The notes: a model not told the origin generated them from the letters alone. Positions 21,091 to 32,575 are shown, counted from the first letter of the stretch. The stretch is 64,000 nt of DNA from Chrysopilus asiliformis (GCA_964034945.1 OZ035960.1:68344994-68408993), one strand, 5' to 3'. Numbers and translations: made by a program.

Positions 21091-21573
21091 GGGTGGATCG
21101 CGGCTAGAACAAAAAAAATAAATGTGGCAATGTGAACATCGGGGGGTATGGAAAAGATGTGAATATATGTAAAAATGAAATTTAGAAAATTTCAGCTCGA
21201 TCGGAGGTCATTTTCAGGTTCCGCTTTTCATTTGAAATTTTGAAAATCTGGTATTAAACTAAAAATTTCAACTTTCACCAAAACCAAGGAGGATTTCCAA
21301 AAAAGCTTGAATTAGTTAACAAATAACAAAAAAAAACCCAAAAAGGATTTCGAATTACAAATGCCTCCACACGGCGACACAGCAAAAGTGATTAGCGAAA
21401 ATACATAGAAATTCACCAAATTTTTATACCAAATTTTCAAACGAAAAGCGGAACCTGAAGATGACCTCCGATCGAGCTGAAACTTTCCACAATTTGTTTT
21501 TATATCAATTCACAACTTTTCCACCCCCCCCCCCTGTTTCCGAAATTCGAGAAAAAGGAAAAGCGATCCACCC
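21091..21573. mobile_element. Tc1/mariner-type MITE
   Basis: Ends GGGTGGATCGC and GCGATCCACCC, flanked by TA on both sides. An inner inverted pair (TTTCAGCTCGATCGGAGGTC near 21187 and its complement near 21460) forms the arms. 483 bp, no coding capacity. Confidence 0.85.
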
Positions 21574-21879
21574 TAATGGTCACTCTAAGTGTATGTGAAA
21601 ATATTGTAAATTCGAACTATTTCCAATGATTTCGAGATGTGTTTTACACATGCCTGTATGAAAATTTTGCAATTCGGTACAGTTTTCCAGAAAATTGTCA
21701 AAAACTGATATTTTCCCAAAAGGGCGGGAAGGAGTGGTCGGACCAAATTTTGATATAAAGAGGAATCATGTAAAATCGCATTGTAAATACTTTACTGATT
21801 GAAACTTTTTCGATTCAACTCACGGTTTCTGAGAAAATCGCCAAAAAATGCTGTTCTTTTTGTAAAATTGTTTGGGATG
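21574..21879. other. AT-rich sequence, nothing recognised
   Basis: Non-coding sequence between the MITE and the following tandem array. It may be the degraded first part of that array's element. Confidence 0.4.
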
Positions 21880-22795
21880 GGTTCTTTTTATTTCACGACA
21901 AAATCGCTACAATTAAGCGACAATTCATCCAATCATTAGTTTCCAGTCCAACGTGAGAATTACCCGAGTTTTAGGGTGTGTAATGCTAACTTGACCATCA
22001 GTTAGCTTTATACGTGGTAATTTTTAAAAAATTGTTTGGGATGGGTTTTTTTTTATTTCACGACAAAATCACGACAGTCGAGCGACAATTAATCAAATCA
22101 TTAGTTTCCAGTCCAACGTGCGAATTACCCGAGTTTTAGGGTGTGTAATGCTAACTTGACAATAAGTTCGCTTTACATGTGGTAATTTTTAAAAAATTGT
22201 TTGGGATGGGTTTTTTTTATTTCACGACAAAATCACGACAGTCGAGCGACAATTAATCAAATCATTAGTTTCCAGTCCAACGTGCGAATTACCCGAGTTT
22301 TAGGGTGTGTAATGCTAACTTGACCATCAGTTAGCTTTACACGGGGTAATTTTAAAAAAATTGTTTGGGATGGGTTTTTTTTATTTCACGACAAAATACG
22401 ACAGTTAAGCGACAATTAATCCAATCATTAGTTTCCAGTCCAACGTGCGAATTACCCGAGTTTTAGGGAGTGTAGTGCTAACTTTTTTTTTTTTAATTTT
22501 TAAAAAATTGTTTTGGATGGGTTTTTTTTTATTTCACGACAATTAAGCGACAATTAATCTAATTATTAGTTTCCAGTCCAACGTGCTAATTACCCGAGTT
22601 TTAGGGTGTGTAATGCTAACTTGACCATCAGTTAGCTTTACACGGGGTAATTTTTAAAAAAATTGTTTGGGATGGGTTTTTTTTTATTTCACGAAAAAAT
22701 CACGACAGTTGAGCGACAATTAATCCAATCATTAGTTTTCAGTCCAACGTGAGAATTACCCGAGTTTTAGGGTGTGTAGTGCTAACTATGCAGCA
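21880..22795. repeat. About 150-165-bp tandem array, six units
   Basis: The motif TTGTTTGGGATGGG or TTGTTTTGGATGGG recurs near 21886, 22029, 22196, 22360, 22508 and 22660. Each unit continues with TTTCACGACAA, a variant of GCGACAATTAATCAAATCAT, and CCGAGTTTTAGGGTGTGTAA. A related fragment is at 24645-24720. The array ends in a hairpin (22770-22812) in which GTGTAGTGCTAACT pairs with AGTTAGCACTACAC. Confidence 0.88.
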
Positions 22796-23279
22796 CAGTT
22801 AGCACTACACACACTTTTTTTAAAAGCTTTTATTTAGCTCGCTATCTTGTCTGTTTGTTTGTTTGTTTGTTTGTTTGTTTGTTTGTCGGGGTCAAATCTT
22901 GCAATCAAATTTTGACCCACTTCCACTCATCCGATTCACTTGAAATTTTGTACACTTATATAAGTCCGATGACAATACAATATTTTCTCTACTTCGTCCT
23001 TGTAAGGATAAGAGAAGGTCCTGTAAGGATAACGTGATTATCCTTTTCTCCAAATTTTCCAGAAAAAAATCTATTCTGGGGTTTTTTGGGGTCGCTGAAT
23101 CCGAATCTGTCATTAAAAAGTCTGTAAGAATAACGGAAGATCCTGTAAGGATAACGTGATTATCCTTTTCTCCAAATTTTCCGGAAAAAATATCTATCCT
23201 GGGGGTTTTTGGGGTCGCTGAATCCGAATCTGTCATCAAAAAGTCTGTAAGGATAACGGAAGGTCCTGTAAGGATAACG

Positions 23280-23850
23280 TGTTAGGGTAATTATTAAGGA
23301 TTTGTTATTTAGCTCACTCAAATCTACTTTGAACTGCATATCGTAGTTGGCTACTAGTAGTCAAAGTAGTGATGGCTGACCGATATGTCAAATACGGATT
23401 GCTAAACGAGTGAGTGGTTTGGAATTAAACAGTTATTGTGAGTGTTTATAGTTAATTGTTAAGTAGTAAAGATAGATTAGAGTAGATATTTGTAGTCGTT
23501 CTTTGGGGATGATTCGGGAAGGGAAGTATTGAGGGAGATTGTTTTACGTCTGTTGGTTTGTTAAGTCGCTGAACAAGGTGACGAATCAGGGAAGGTGAAC
23601 GTGTGTCGTTCACCTGAGCCTGTGTCTCTTGTCAGCGTCAGAGGTCCAGAAGGAAGAGACACGTTCGTCGTGTCCTTCTTGGTCTGTCCGAGGTAGAGGG
23701 CGGGTAACTGTAAGCCCTCACTAAGTCTTATAGACTTACGTGTTGTTTTTGTTTATTTGCAGGATTGAACTGGACCGGCGCACGACATCGGAGACTACAT
23801 CTTTACCCTCAAACGATTTATTCACCGAGCCTAGTTTTGCCACCCTAACA
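23280..23850. mobile_element. Solo LTR
   Basis: 571 bp beginning TGTTAGGGT and ending ACCCTAACA, flanked by AACG on both sides (23276-23279 and 23851-23854). The insertion splits a minisatellite unit (AACG/TGATTATCC). A 4-bp duplication and TG...CA ends fit a Ty3/gypsy-type LTR left after recombination. No internal coding region remains, so the family is not certain. Confidence 0.85.
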
Positions 23851-24129
23851 AACGTGATTATCCTTTTCTCCAAATTTTCCGGAAAAAAATCTATTCTGGG
23901 GGTTTTTGGGGTCGCTGAATCCGAATCTGTCATTAAAAAGTCTGTAAGGATAACGGAATGTCCTGTAAGGATAACGTGATTATCCTTTTTCTCAATTGTT
24001 CCGGGAAAAAATATATTCTGCGGGTTTTGGGGTTCGATGAATACGATTCTCAAGTTAAAAAGCCTGTAAGGACATCTCAAATGTAAAGCTATATATTCTA
24101 AGACTAAAAGAACAAAATAAAAAAAAATA

Positions 24130-24361
24130 AAAAAAAAAATTTTAAAAAAAGCTTTTATTAAAAAAAATGCACTAAAAAGAAAAAAATAATTTTCTGGACG
24201 CTGTGTATCACAAATATAAAAGCTTTTAAAAAGCGAGATAAAGCATAAAACAATAAAATAAACATTTATCTCGCTTTTTAAAAGCTTTTATATTTGTGAT
24301 ACACAGCGTCCAGAAAATTTTTTTTTCTTTTTAGTGCATTTTTTTTAATAAAAGCTTTTTT
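24130..24361. repeat. Palindromic 3' end (second copy of the shared module)
   Basis: Arms of about 110 bp centred near 24248, with AAGCTTTTATT, TGCACTAAAAAGAAAAAAAT, GGACGCTGTGTATCACAAAT and AAAGCGAGATAAA. It shares the outer module and GCTGTGTATCACA with the palindrome at 8395-8862 but lacks the GC-rich stem. Confidence 0.88.
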
Positions 24362-24365
24362 TTAA

Positions 24366-24599
24366 CACGTTGACGGACAGTAGAAACAAGTGAAATTCGA
24401 ACAAGTGAAATTCGACAGTAGAAACAAGTGAAATTCGAAAATTGACACTAGGCTTCTACTTGTACGCTGGTAAATGCACATTTGTGCTGCTACAGCCGCA
24501 GTGTCTAAAAACGACCGTTTCGTATTGGACGGCTATTGCCGTCATGTCACATAGTGAACTTGAACTTGACGGCTATAGCCGCAACTGTCCGTCAACGTG
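24366..24599. mobile_element. piggyBac-type MITE
   Basis: Ends CACGTTGACGGACAGT and ACTGTCCGTCAACGTG, flanked by TTAA on both sides (24362-24365 and 24600-24603). 234 bp, non-coding. Confidence 0.85.
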
Positions 24600-24784
24600 T
24601 TAAAAAAAATTTTTTATTTTTTTTTTTTTAAATATGGGCGCGACAATTTTTTTTCTTTCACGACAAAAGTACGACAATTGAAGTTTTTCTAATTTCAAAA
24701 GTTGTACTGCTAACTTGACGGACGTGGAGAATTTGGTTATTCAACTAATTTACGGCGAATCCTAAAGTCACCAAATGTGAAATA

Positions 24785-25388
24785 CAGTGGAATAAAATTA
24801 TAACAGTATGTATTTTATTAGTAAGAGAGCGATATTTCGCTCCCAGTATTAAAGTTCTGTTCTCAAAGAACGTAAAAACAAAACGCAAATGTAAAGATCT
24901 TAAGAGCACGAACGTAAAAACCATAATTTCGTTCTCGTTCTTTGAGGAATTTACTGAAATGCTGAATTTTTATTTTCCATTGATTTCAATTCCTGCCTGG
25001 AAGTAGAACGAAAGACTAGAAATGGGAGCGTTTTGAACACTGTATGTATGATATTTTTTTCATACTTCTCTTATCACAAACCAATTATAAATAAACTAAT
25101 TTTGTCGTGGATACGTCTTGAATTTTGTTATCGGGGTACAAATTAGAAAATCGGCTTGCTGCCATGATAACAAATTTGCAATAGATGATACTCGATAGTT
25201 TGTGGTGACATCCGAACAGAAACTGTGTTATAAGATCCGGCCTACATTAAAGCATTGTTTAGGGTATTTTATTATGTTAAACTATGTTCAATTATCTTTT
25301 TAAGAATCAAAATCTAAATTTTCACTGCCGCTGTTATGCTGTGTTTGCTGCTTGTAGTACAGATTTCACATTTATACTCTTTTAACGC
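24785..25388. repeat. Dispersed repeat (copies near 33.0, 34.1, 42.4 and 43.7 kb)
   Basis: Contains GAGCGATATTTCGCTCCCAG, AGAAATGGGAGCGTTTTGAA, TGTCGTGGATACGTCTTG and ACTGCCGCTGTTATGCTG. Parts recur at 32815-33100, 33990-34248, 42397-42440 (reversed) and 43535-43822 (reversed). No gene; family not identified. Confidence 0.7.
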
Positions 25389-25392
25389 TTAA

Positions 25393-25565
25393 TTTATGAG
25401 GTGAAAATCATATGCGTAAATGATGAGTTGGGGTCCAATGGATCCACATGAGCCAAATGCACTACGTTCTAATCACATACCAAATCAAAGTCACTGTGCT
25501 GAAAACATGAGAGATATAGCAACGAGAGAAAAGTTAATGTGGGTCCACTGGACCCACCTCATCAA
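25393..25565. mobile_element. Short TTAA-flanked MITE
   Basis: TTAA flanks (25389-25392 and 25566-25569) with ends TTTATGAGGTG and CACCTCATCAA. An inner GGGTCCA/TGGACCC pair lies near 25434 and 25545. 173 bp. The ends are short and imperfect, so the piggyBac assignment rests mainly on TTAA. Confidence 0.6.
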
Positions 25566-25881
25566 TTAAAGTTTAATGTTTTCTTTGTGGTATTGAATAT
25601 TTGGAAGAGGCACAGGGAAGAGAACACGACGAAGTATGTTGAGGTTGAGTGAAAGCTTTTACTCTTGATTGTTTCTATTCTCCATATGGATTGTTCTGGT
25701 TCTGGAAATTAATTTTACTTGATTGTTTCTCTTGATTGCCCAGTGTTTCCTTTAATTTCTGTATACGAGTTGTGTAAGCTGGCGGATTGTGTTTAAGATT
25801 TTAGTTGCTGTAAATTGAAATTGCTTTGTTGTTTTTATCGTGTAATTTTATTTTATTTTGATTTTTATTTGTTTTTCATCT

Positions 25882-26072
25882 ATGGGCGTTTTCATGAATG
25901 TAAGTTCTGCAAATAACACCAAAGATTTTGATAATAATAAACCCAGTTATTTGTTATTCGTTTAGTTAGTTTACTTTCGCAAATTACTGAACAACTAAGT
26001 ATTACGGGGAGATGGAAGAAAATGTTTTGTGCAATTTGCGCAACTTCCGAGTATATTTATGAAAATGCCCTA
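25882..26072. mobile_element. MITE with GGGC(A/G)TTTTCAT ends
   Basis: Left end GGGCGTTTTCATGAATG and right end complement GGGCATTTTCATAAATA, flanked by TAT on each side. About 190 bp, non-coding; superfamily unclear. The 310 bp to its left (25570-25881) shows nothing recognisable. Confidence 0.6.
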
Positions 26073-26168
26073 TAACATTTTAGAATTAAACATTTGTTGG
26101 TTGTGTTGCAAGTGAAATTTGGCTTTTAGGTACAAGATGCCGAAATTCACCAAACGGAAAGGCACATC

Positions 26169-26304
26169 CCTTAATACGTTCAATATATTGAACAATATTT
26201 TGGTTGTGTTCAATATATTGAACGTGTAAGGACTATATTGAAGCGATCCATACGATTTTGAATACCCTTCAATATATTGAAGCAAAAATATTGAACGTGT
26301 AAGG
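26169..26304. repeat. Short inverted-repeat element with TTCAATATATTGAA palindromes
   Basis: Ends CCTTAATACGTTCAATAT and ATATTGAACGTGTAAGG are inverted copies, and the 14-bp palindrome TTCAATATATTGAA occurs three times inside. 136 bp, non-coding. No clear target duplication. Confidence 0.6.
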
Positions 26305-26334
26305 CAAACGTAACATTACGGTCAATCAAATTGT

Positions 26335-26445
26335 TTCTTTAGTTTCCTTTTCACTAAAATTTCTTACTTAAATATCCATTGGCGATCGTTGTAGGCGGAT
26401 CCACGTCTTCTGGCCGTCTCTACGAGACAGGCACCTTCTTTTTTC
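26335..26445 (+). repeat. Dispersed repeat with GGCGATCG...GGCGGATCCACGTC
   Basis: AAATTTCTTACTTAAATATC followed by TTGGCGATCGTTGTAGGCGG and CGTCTCTACGAGACAGG. Close copies are at 34520-34625 (+) and 42241-42360 (-). Function and family unknown. Confidence 0.7.
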
Positions 26446-27765
26446 ATTTGAAATTTGACCGAATTAATTCTCAAAAACTAGAAATTTGATGATTTAACTA
26501 ATATTTATTTTGTTTCTTTGTTACAATATTATTTTTCTCTTTTACAATAAAAGCAATTAAAATTAATGCATATTAATAAATAGACCTGCGTTCAAATCCG
26601 CGAAGGTCCAGCACTAACACCATTAGGCATTAATTTATTAAATTCCAGCTTCATCGAACACACCCAGTCACCTCCTGAAAATCAGACATACAATAATAAT
26701 ACTAATATATATAAAAAAAACACTTTAAAAAACAAGTTTTAGAACCTTATACACTTTCAAAATGCACTAAAAAGTAAAAAACAAGTTTAAAGTTTCACAA
26801 AAAATGTTTTTATAAATTGTGTGTTGTTGTGAAAATATAAAAATAAAAATTAGTTAGTGTCTGTCTGCCTGTCAGACTGTTCCTTTTTCACGTGAAAATG
26901 GCTGAACCGATTGACTTGAGATTTGTAATTAATATTCGTTCTAGAACAGGTTCCAACATGAACCTACAATAAATTATGCCGAGAGTCCGAAGCTTAGTTG
27001 TTCCTCTTTCGGCCCGAAATTCGGCACAAATATTCGCCAGGGGCCCAGCTCTAACGTACACCCATTGAAAAGTAGAGTAAAGGCGGGGAGGGGGGGGGCG
27101 GGTGGATTCCTAGTTTGGTGTTTCCCCTATGTTACTATTCCATGGGAAATTTACGAGCCGATGTATTATAAAAAAAAATTCGTGAGTATGAACATTTGAC
27201 TGCGAGCAATGGAATTGATCATGACTAGAGCTGCCAAAAATTTGCATTTGCATGTTTCTTTTCGTTATGATTTCGGCTCTGGGAGTTTTTTAACCATCCG
27301 AATCAATAAGTTTAGAAGCGAATAAAGGTCACTTGTTGTTGCATATTTCGCATATTTGATACGTTAGTCCATATTTGCATATAAATGCATATTTAGTTGC
27401 ATATTTTACAACTTTCATGAAAACCAAATTTTTTTTGTACAATTCAAATTATAATTCGACTGTTTCAGCTAGAATAAATATTAAAAATAAATAAATGTGT
27501 GTTCTACGAAGTATATAAAAAAAGTATTGTATTGATGAAAAATTTCAATTTGCCTAAAAAGCTTTTCCCGACCACTCCTTAGTCGATTGAAGTCATATTA
27601 CAAAAATGTCTTTCTGTCTGTATGTCTGTGTACAAGATTTCTCAAAAACTAATATAGCTAGAGCCATGAAGTTTTATAGGCATATTTGGTCCTGGAATGG
27701 GACGATCCTATCAACTTTTGGTGAGAATCCGTTAACCGGAAGAAAACAAAATGGCGGCTTTTTAA
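26446..27765. other. No gene seen; degraded Helitron-type heads and simple repeats
   Basis: AT-rich. Contains TGCACTAAAAAGTAAAAAAC near 26763 (a variant of the shared 3' module), two GTCTGTCTG-type heads (26860-26930 and 27605-27690), and a G-run near 27086. TGCGTTCAAATCCGCG near 26590 resembles a tRNA T-arm but no tRNA folds around it. Confidence 0.4.
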
Positions 27766-28365
27766 CCCTAATCAGCTCAGGCTAATTTTGTCCTTAATCC
27801 ACGCAGGCGGTGACTCACAGCCGAAAAAAAAGAATAATTTAATAAAAAAAAAAATTGTAAGTTTGCATTTTTTAATTCAGTTAATAATATTTATTTATAT
27901 ACTATATGTACATCATTCGTACTCTTTATAATTGTAGCATAAAAAAAATTTTCAAAAATGTTCGTTACAAACATTTTTTTTGCATTTGCACATACTTGCT
28001 TCAAAGCGCGACTTTAGCAATAGGGACACAGGAAGCAACTTTTGGGAAATGCTACAGTTATTATCCCCTACTACGGTCCGATATTTTGCGAAACAGAAGC
28101 AAAGTAATACCAAAACAACCTTTCTTTCCTGGTAAAACCGTTACGGAGACTGTAAGTCACCGCCCGCGTTGATTAAGGGTGAATTTCATAAAAGCAAAAT
28201 ATTATTGTTGTAGTAAAAAAATTTAATTTTTTTTTCATTTTTAAATAGTATTGGCATAAAAAAATAAAGTCAAGGAGCATGAATGCAATAACTTTTCTAA
28301 CATTCGTAACAATCACTCTCAAAACTGAATCGGTGACTCAAAGTCACCGGGTGTGCGGATTAGGG
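27766..28365. mobile_element. piggyBac-type MITE (600 bp)
   Basis: TTAA at 27762-27765 and 28366-28369, with ends CCCTAATC and GATTAGGG as in many piggyBac elements (CCCTA start). A second inverted pair lies inside: CTTAATCCACGCAGGCGGTG near 27793 and its near-complement ending near 28175. The 88-codon open frame inside has no recognisable domain. Confidence 0.8.
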
Positions 28366-28401
28366 TTAAACATACATTACATTAATTAAATTTTAAGAAT
28401 T

Positions 28402-28900
28402 ACATAAATCTATATATATAAAAGTGGATGTTTGTCTGTTTGTCTGTCTGTCTGAGATTACAAAACTCACAAACCGATTTTTACGCGGTTTTTTGCAAAA
28501 TGATCTGTGTTGCCAGGAGCAGGTTTTTAGCTATGTTAGATTTTCAAAATTCGAAAGGAAAAGTCCTGTAAGAATAACGCAAATATCCTTTTCCAATTTT
28601 TCCCCGGAAAAACTGGCATTGTGGGGTTTTTGGGGTCGCTGATAACGAATCCGGTATTAGATATTCAAAATTTGAGACGGAAGGACCTGTAAGGATTACT
28701 CAAATATCCTTTTTCCCGTTTTTCCCGGGAAAATCGGCATAAGGGGTTTTCCGGGGTCGCAGATCGCAAAACCCGGTGTTCGATTTTTAAAATTCTAAAT
28801 GGAACGTCCTGAAAGAATAACACAAATATCCTTTTTCCCGGGAAAATCTGCATTAGGGGGTTTCCGGGGTCTCTCGATGGGTATTTCGACAGTTCGATTT
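28402..28900 (+). repeat. HINE-C: Helitron-type head plus 3 minisatellite units
   Basis: Head TATATATAAAAGTGGATGTT, then GTCTGTCTGTCTGAGATTAC, TGCAAAATGATCTGTGTTGC, then units containing CCTGTAAG(A/G)ATAAC and GGGGTTTTTGGGGTCGCTGA. The layout (TATA-rich start, GTCTG run, minisatellite) resembles DINE-1-type elements. The label is mine. Confidence 0.65.
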
Positions 28901-29280
28901 GGACAAAATGATGTCTGTTGACCATCATTTTTTTTTCTGTGCTATGTGTGTGTAAAACTGCAAGTCAAACTGATGAAGGGAAGTGGGTCAAAATGAGATT
29001 ACATGACTTGAGCCTAACAATTAAACTAACAATCTAAAAGCTAACCAAAAGACAGCCAAAATCCTCTTTTAAATGTTTTTTTGATTTTGCACTCGGAATC
29101 CGGTTTTGGATTCTGTTTTTGGATTCGGTTCTCGATTCTTGGTTCTTGAACTCGGAACCGAGTCTTCGGGTAGTAGGGTTTGATAGAACCGTTTCTCCGT
29201 CTCTCCTCCTTTTGGTAGCAAAATAGTCGGACGCCTAAAATACAAAATACAAATTTTTTAACTGTTATTAAATTTAGTTG
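28901..29280. other. No feature seen
   Basis: Unremarkable sequence with a small repeat of TTGGATTC/TCGGAACCGAGT type near 29095-29170. No gene. Confidence 0.4.
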
Positions 29281-29780
29281 ATTTTAATTTCAAAACAAGT
29301 CTCGGATTTTTCAATTTTGAAATAAATTACAGTAAATTCCATTGGGGCCCTTATTGCCCTAACAAAAAACATTTTTTGATGCGCGAAAAAAAACCTTTTG
29401 CACTCTACACAAGATTCTAAATTCCATGCGACGCGGGTTAGCAAACACCTGAACCCTAAACTAGTCAAATGCAATTTAAAAGATTCGCCATACCAATGCC
29501 AGCAAGAAATAAATTCTTATGCTAAATATTTTTTAACAAACAAAAGGGTTAATATCTCCCTTATTCCCACTGACCCGGATATGGGGTGGTGTCGATGGAA
29601 ACCCTTGAGGAGGACTGAAAACTGTGAAAATTTAAATCTGGTGATATTTCTCGTTTTCGAGAAATATTTGATTGAAAATTTGATATTTTCCATACAAATA
29701 TGTTTAGTGTTACACAAAATGGTTGATATCTGTGTTACACAAAATGGCTGACCCGGATATGGGGCTGGTGTAGTACAAAC

Positions 29781-30690
29781 TGGACTATAAACAGTGAAAA
29801 TTTAAATTTATTGATATTTCTTGTTTTCGAAATGCCGTATTTTATACCTGAAATAGTTTTTTTTACTTGATCAGTCTGAAAGAAATATTGACCGAGCGCT
29901 GCTTAAAATAAAACCAATAATAAATGTTTAATTTATCTTTATTTTTATAATAAAAAGAAGTTCTGTGGTCACAAGGAAAAACTGCTTAAGTCGAAAAAGC
30001 GTGTTTTGAGTAATTTGGGTTTAAAGTTTTGATTACTTTCTGGTTATTCTTTCAAACGAAAAATGTTTCCAGGTTTGAAGTAAACACATTAAAGACTACT
30101 TTAAACTCAAAAGAATCTTAAAATCCCATTTGGTTAAAGTGTTATCATAAAAAAGGCGTTTCTTCCATATAAGTTTTTCCAAACCCATAGTAAAGCAAAA
30201 CTGACTTAGGTTATATGGTTTTTGCTCTGCCATTCTGAACTATAAACAGTGAAAATTTAAATTTATTGATATTTCTTGTTTTCGAAATGCCGTATTTTAT
30301 ACCTGACATAGTTTTTTTTACTTGATCAGTCTGAAAGAAATATTGACCGAGCGCTGCTTAAAATAAAACCAATAATAAATGTTTAATTTATCTTTATTTT
30401 TATAATAAAAAGAAGTTCTGTGGTCACAAGGAAAAACTACTTAAGTCGAAAAAGCGTGTTTTGAGTAATTTGGGTTTAAAGTTTTGATTACTTTCTGGTT
30501 ATTCTTTCAAACGAAAAATGTTTCCAGGTTTGAAGTAAACACATTAAAGACTACTTTAAACTCAAAAGAATCTTAAAATCCCATTTGGTTAAAGTGTTAT
30601 CATAAAAAAGGCGTTTCTTCCATATAAGTTTTTCCAAACCCATAGTAAAGCAAAACTGACTTAGGTTATATGGTTTTTGCTCTGCCATTC
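29781..30690. repeat. 455-bp tandem duplication
   Basis: 29781-30235 and 30236-30690 are aligned copies differing at only a few positions (for example GAAATAG/GACATAG and CTGCTTAAG/CTACTTAAG). Non-coding. Confidence 0.95.
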
Positions 30691-30816
30691 CTCAGAGACG
30701 TACAGCATGAAAACCAAACTTTGACAAAATATAGAACTGGATATGAAGAATTCAAATATTCACCAACCTTTAAGAGTAGATAACTCGACTTAAGCGGTTT
30801 TTCCTTGTGACCACAG
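29963..30816. repeat. Inverted-repeat element ends CTGTGGTCACAAGG...
   Basis: CTGTGGTCACAAGGAAAAAC at 29963 (and in the duplicate at 30418) is matched by the inverted GTTTTTCCTTGTGACCACAG ending at 30816, with about 31 bp of pairing. It probably is a MITE whose left part was tandemly duplicated. No clear target duplication. Confidence 0.65.
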
Positions 30817-31700
30817 AGGTATTTAATATCATTCAATTGGTTGTTGTTGTTGGCATGATGGCCGCTAACCTGGCTGGTAACTTCACATCGGTAAAAGTAG
30901 AGCTGGTACAGCGAAACTTGTTGTGCAGTTAAGGGGGTTTGCACTTATCCAATACTCCTTTAATTGCAAAATTTTACGGGGTTCGACTTACTGTTACACT
31001 TAAAAGGGCTATGCAGTTATTCGAGAAGCAGTTATACGGGAATTACTGTAGATAGAGGAATAAAATATTAGTTTATTTAAAAATGTGCATTTCAATTTAC
31101 TCGGAAATGTTTATATCTCAAACTTATCAATTTGGAAATAAATTGCAAGAAATTCCATCGGAACCCTTATTGCCCTAACGAAAAACAAATTTTTATTACG
31201 CTGATTCGCAAAAAAAATACCTTTTGCATTGCACATAAAGTCTTAAATTCCATGCGACACGGGTTAAATGTAATTTTAAACCACTCAAATGTTTTTTGTT
31301 ACGCTGATTCAAAAAAAATAACTTTTGCGTTATACACAAGGTTTTAAATTCTATGCGACAGGGTTAAATTTAAATCAGTCAAATGTAATTCTAAAGCACT
31401 CTAATGTTCCTCCCTTATTCTCAGTCCCCCGGGTATGGAGGTGGTGTCGATAGAAAGCCCTTGAGGAGTACTGCAAACTGTGAAAATTTAAATCTTGTGA
31501 TATTTTTCGTGTCCGAGAAATATTTGATTGAAAATGTCGTTGTTTCCATAGAAATTTATATAGTGTCACACAATAAGGGGAATTTCTCTCTTATTCCCTG
31601 TGACCCGGGTATGGGGGTTGCGCCGATAGAAAGCCCTTGAGGAAGACTAAAAACCGAAAATTTAAATCTGGTGTTATTTCTTGTTTTCGAGAAATATCAA

Positions 31701-32486
31701 TTTGATTTAAAAATTCCATGTTTAATACCTGAAAAAAAAATTTTTTTTTACTCGATCAGTATGGAAGAAAAGCTGATCGAAGGGTTCTTCAAATAAAACA
31801 TATCAAAAATATTGAATTTATATTTATTTTCCCACAGAAACAAGTCATTTAATATAATTAAATAATCAGCAGATAAGTTGAAATTTTGGTCGCTAAGTTG
31901 TTATTGTAGAAAGATGATTGACTAGACTAGCAGCGCCCCTAGCGGCGACTAAGCGAAAAAAGTTGGTCGCTAACCTGGTCGGTAACTTCACATTGGTAAG
32001 AAAAAGAATCATGAGACTCACTGATGGTGGTATCAGATCGGACATCGAGGGGTTAGGAAGGCCGGCAAAGTAAGAGTTTATTGTATTTTGTTTGAAGTGT
32101 GCCTGAGAATCTTTGTGATCTTCTAACCCAAGGCTTTGAACTTCTTTCTAGAAATCTCTACTATCCCGTGCAGTGGTAAAACGACTCACCTCATAATCCG
32201 ACTTCGATTTTTTATTTAATTGAATAACTTTGTTGCGATAGCGTTTATAGATTTTCCAATTTTCGCCAGTAAGAATTGTTTTGTATATTTTGAAAGCTAA
32301 ATTCCTCGTTAGCCAAGGAGAGGGCAATTTTCTTGAGCAGTGCACTTTCACGGAAACGAACCGATTGAACAGGTGGGTTATTGGTGCATTTAAAGTGAAA
32401 ACTTGTGCATCCTATTATACTAAAGGCACCTATTTCAAATTGTTTTCCCCTCACTCTCAAGCTTATTTTAAAAATAATAAAAATTG
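31701..32486. other. No gene seen
   Basis: AT-rich. TCGCTAACCTGGTCGGTAAC near 31965 repeats GCTAACCTGGCTGGTAACTT near 30863. Otherwise nothing recognised. Confidence 0.4.
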
Positions 32487-32575
32487 CCGCACATAGGATT
32501 CGAAACAGGGACCAATAGCTTGCAGGGACCAATAGCCAACAGACATAGCGATTGAGCCACTCACAATTCTGGCAT
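32487..32575 (-). repeat. tRNA-like remnant or SINE head
   Basis: On the minus strand TGGCTCAATCGC fits a pol III A box, and TTTCGAATCC about 45 bases later fits a B box. GCTATTGGTCCCTG between them is duplicated. No full cloverleaf could be drawn, so this is at most a tRNA pseudogene or tRNA-derived SINE fragment. Confidence 0.35.

Larger units (their letters stand above)
22815..24361 (+). mobile_element. Non-autonomous relative of the 1.1-8.9 kb Helitron
   Basis: Begins TTTTTTTAAAAGCTTTTATTTAGC and then matches 1111-1300 almost base for base through GTCGGGGTCAAATCTTGCAA and the start of the 122-bp minisatellite. It ends in the same kind of palindrome, with AAGCGAGATAAA at its centre and AAAAGCTTTTTTT at its edge. 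No protein is encoded. A solo LTR has inserted into the minisatellite at 23280-23850. Confidence 0.78.
29281..31700. repeat. Repeat block of three related segments
   Basis: TTATTGCCCTAAC followed by CCTTTTGCA and AAATTCCATGCGACGCGGGT appears near 29350-29440 and again, diverged, near 31165-31265. A segment with TTGAGGAGGACTGAAAACTG and GAGAAATATTTGATTGAAAA appears near 29606, 31460 and 31635. Short open frames here (29398-29751, 31404-31640) cross the repeats and show no domain. A Tigger-like right end ATACGGGAATTACTGTA lies at 31033-31049 without an obvious left partner. Confidence 0.5.

Noticed and set aside
26583..26620. tRNA gene from the B-box-like TGCGTTCAAATCCGCG
   Set aside because: No acceptor stem, D arm or anticodon arm could be placed around it.
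31033..31050. Complete Tigger MITE ending at 31049
   Set aside because: Only a right end (TACAGTAATTCCCGTAT in complement) was found; no convincing left partner.
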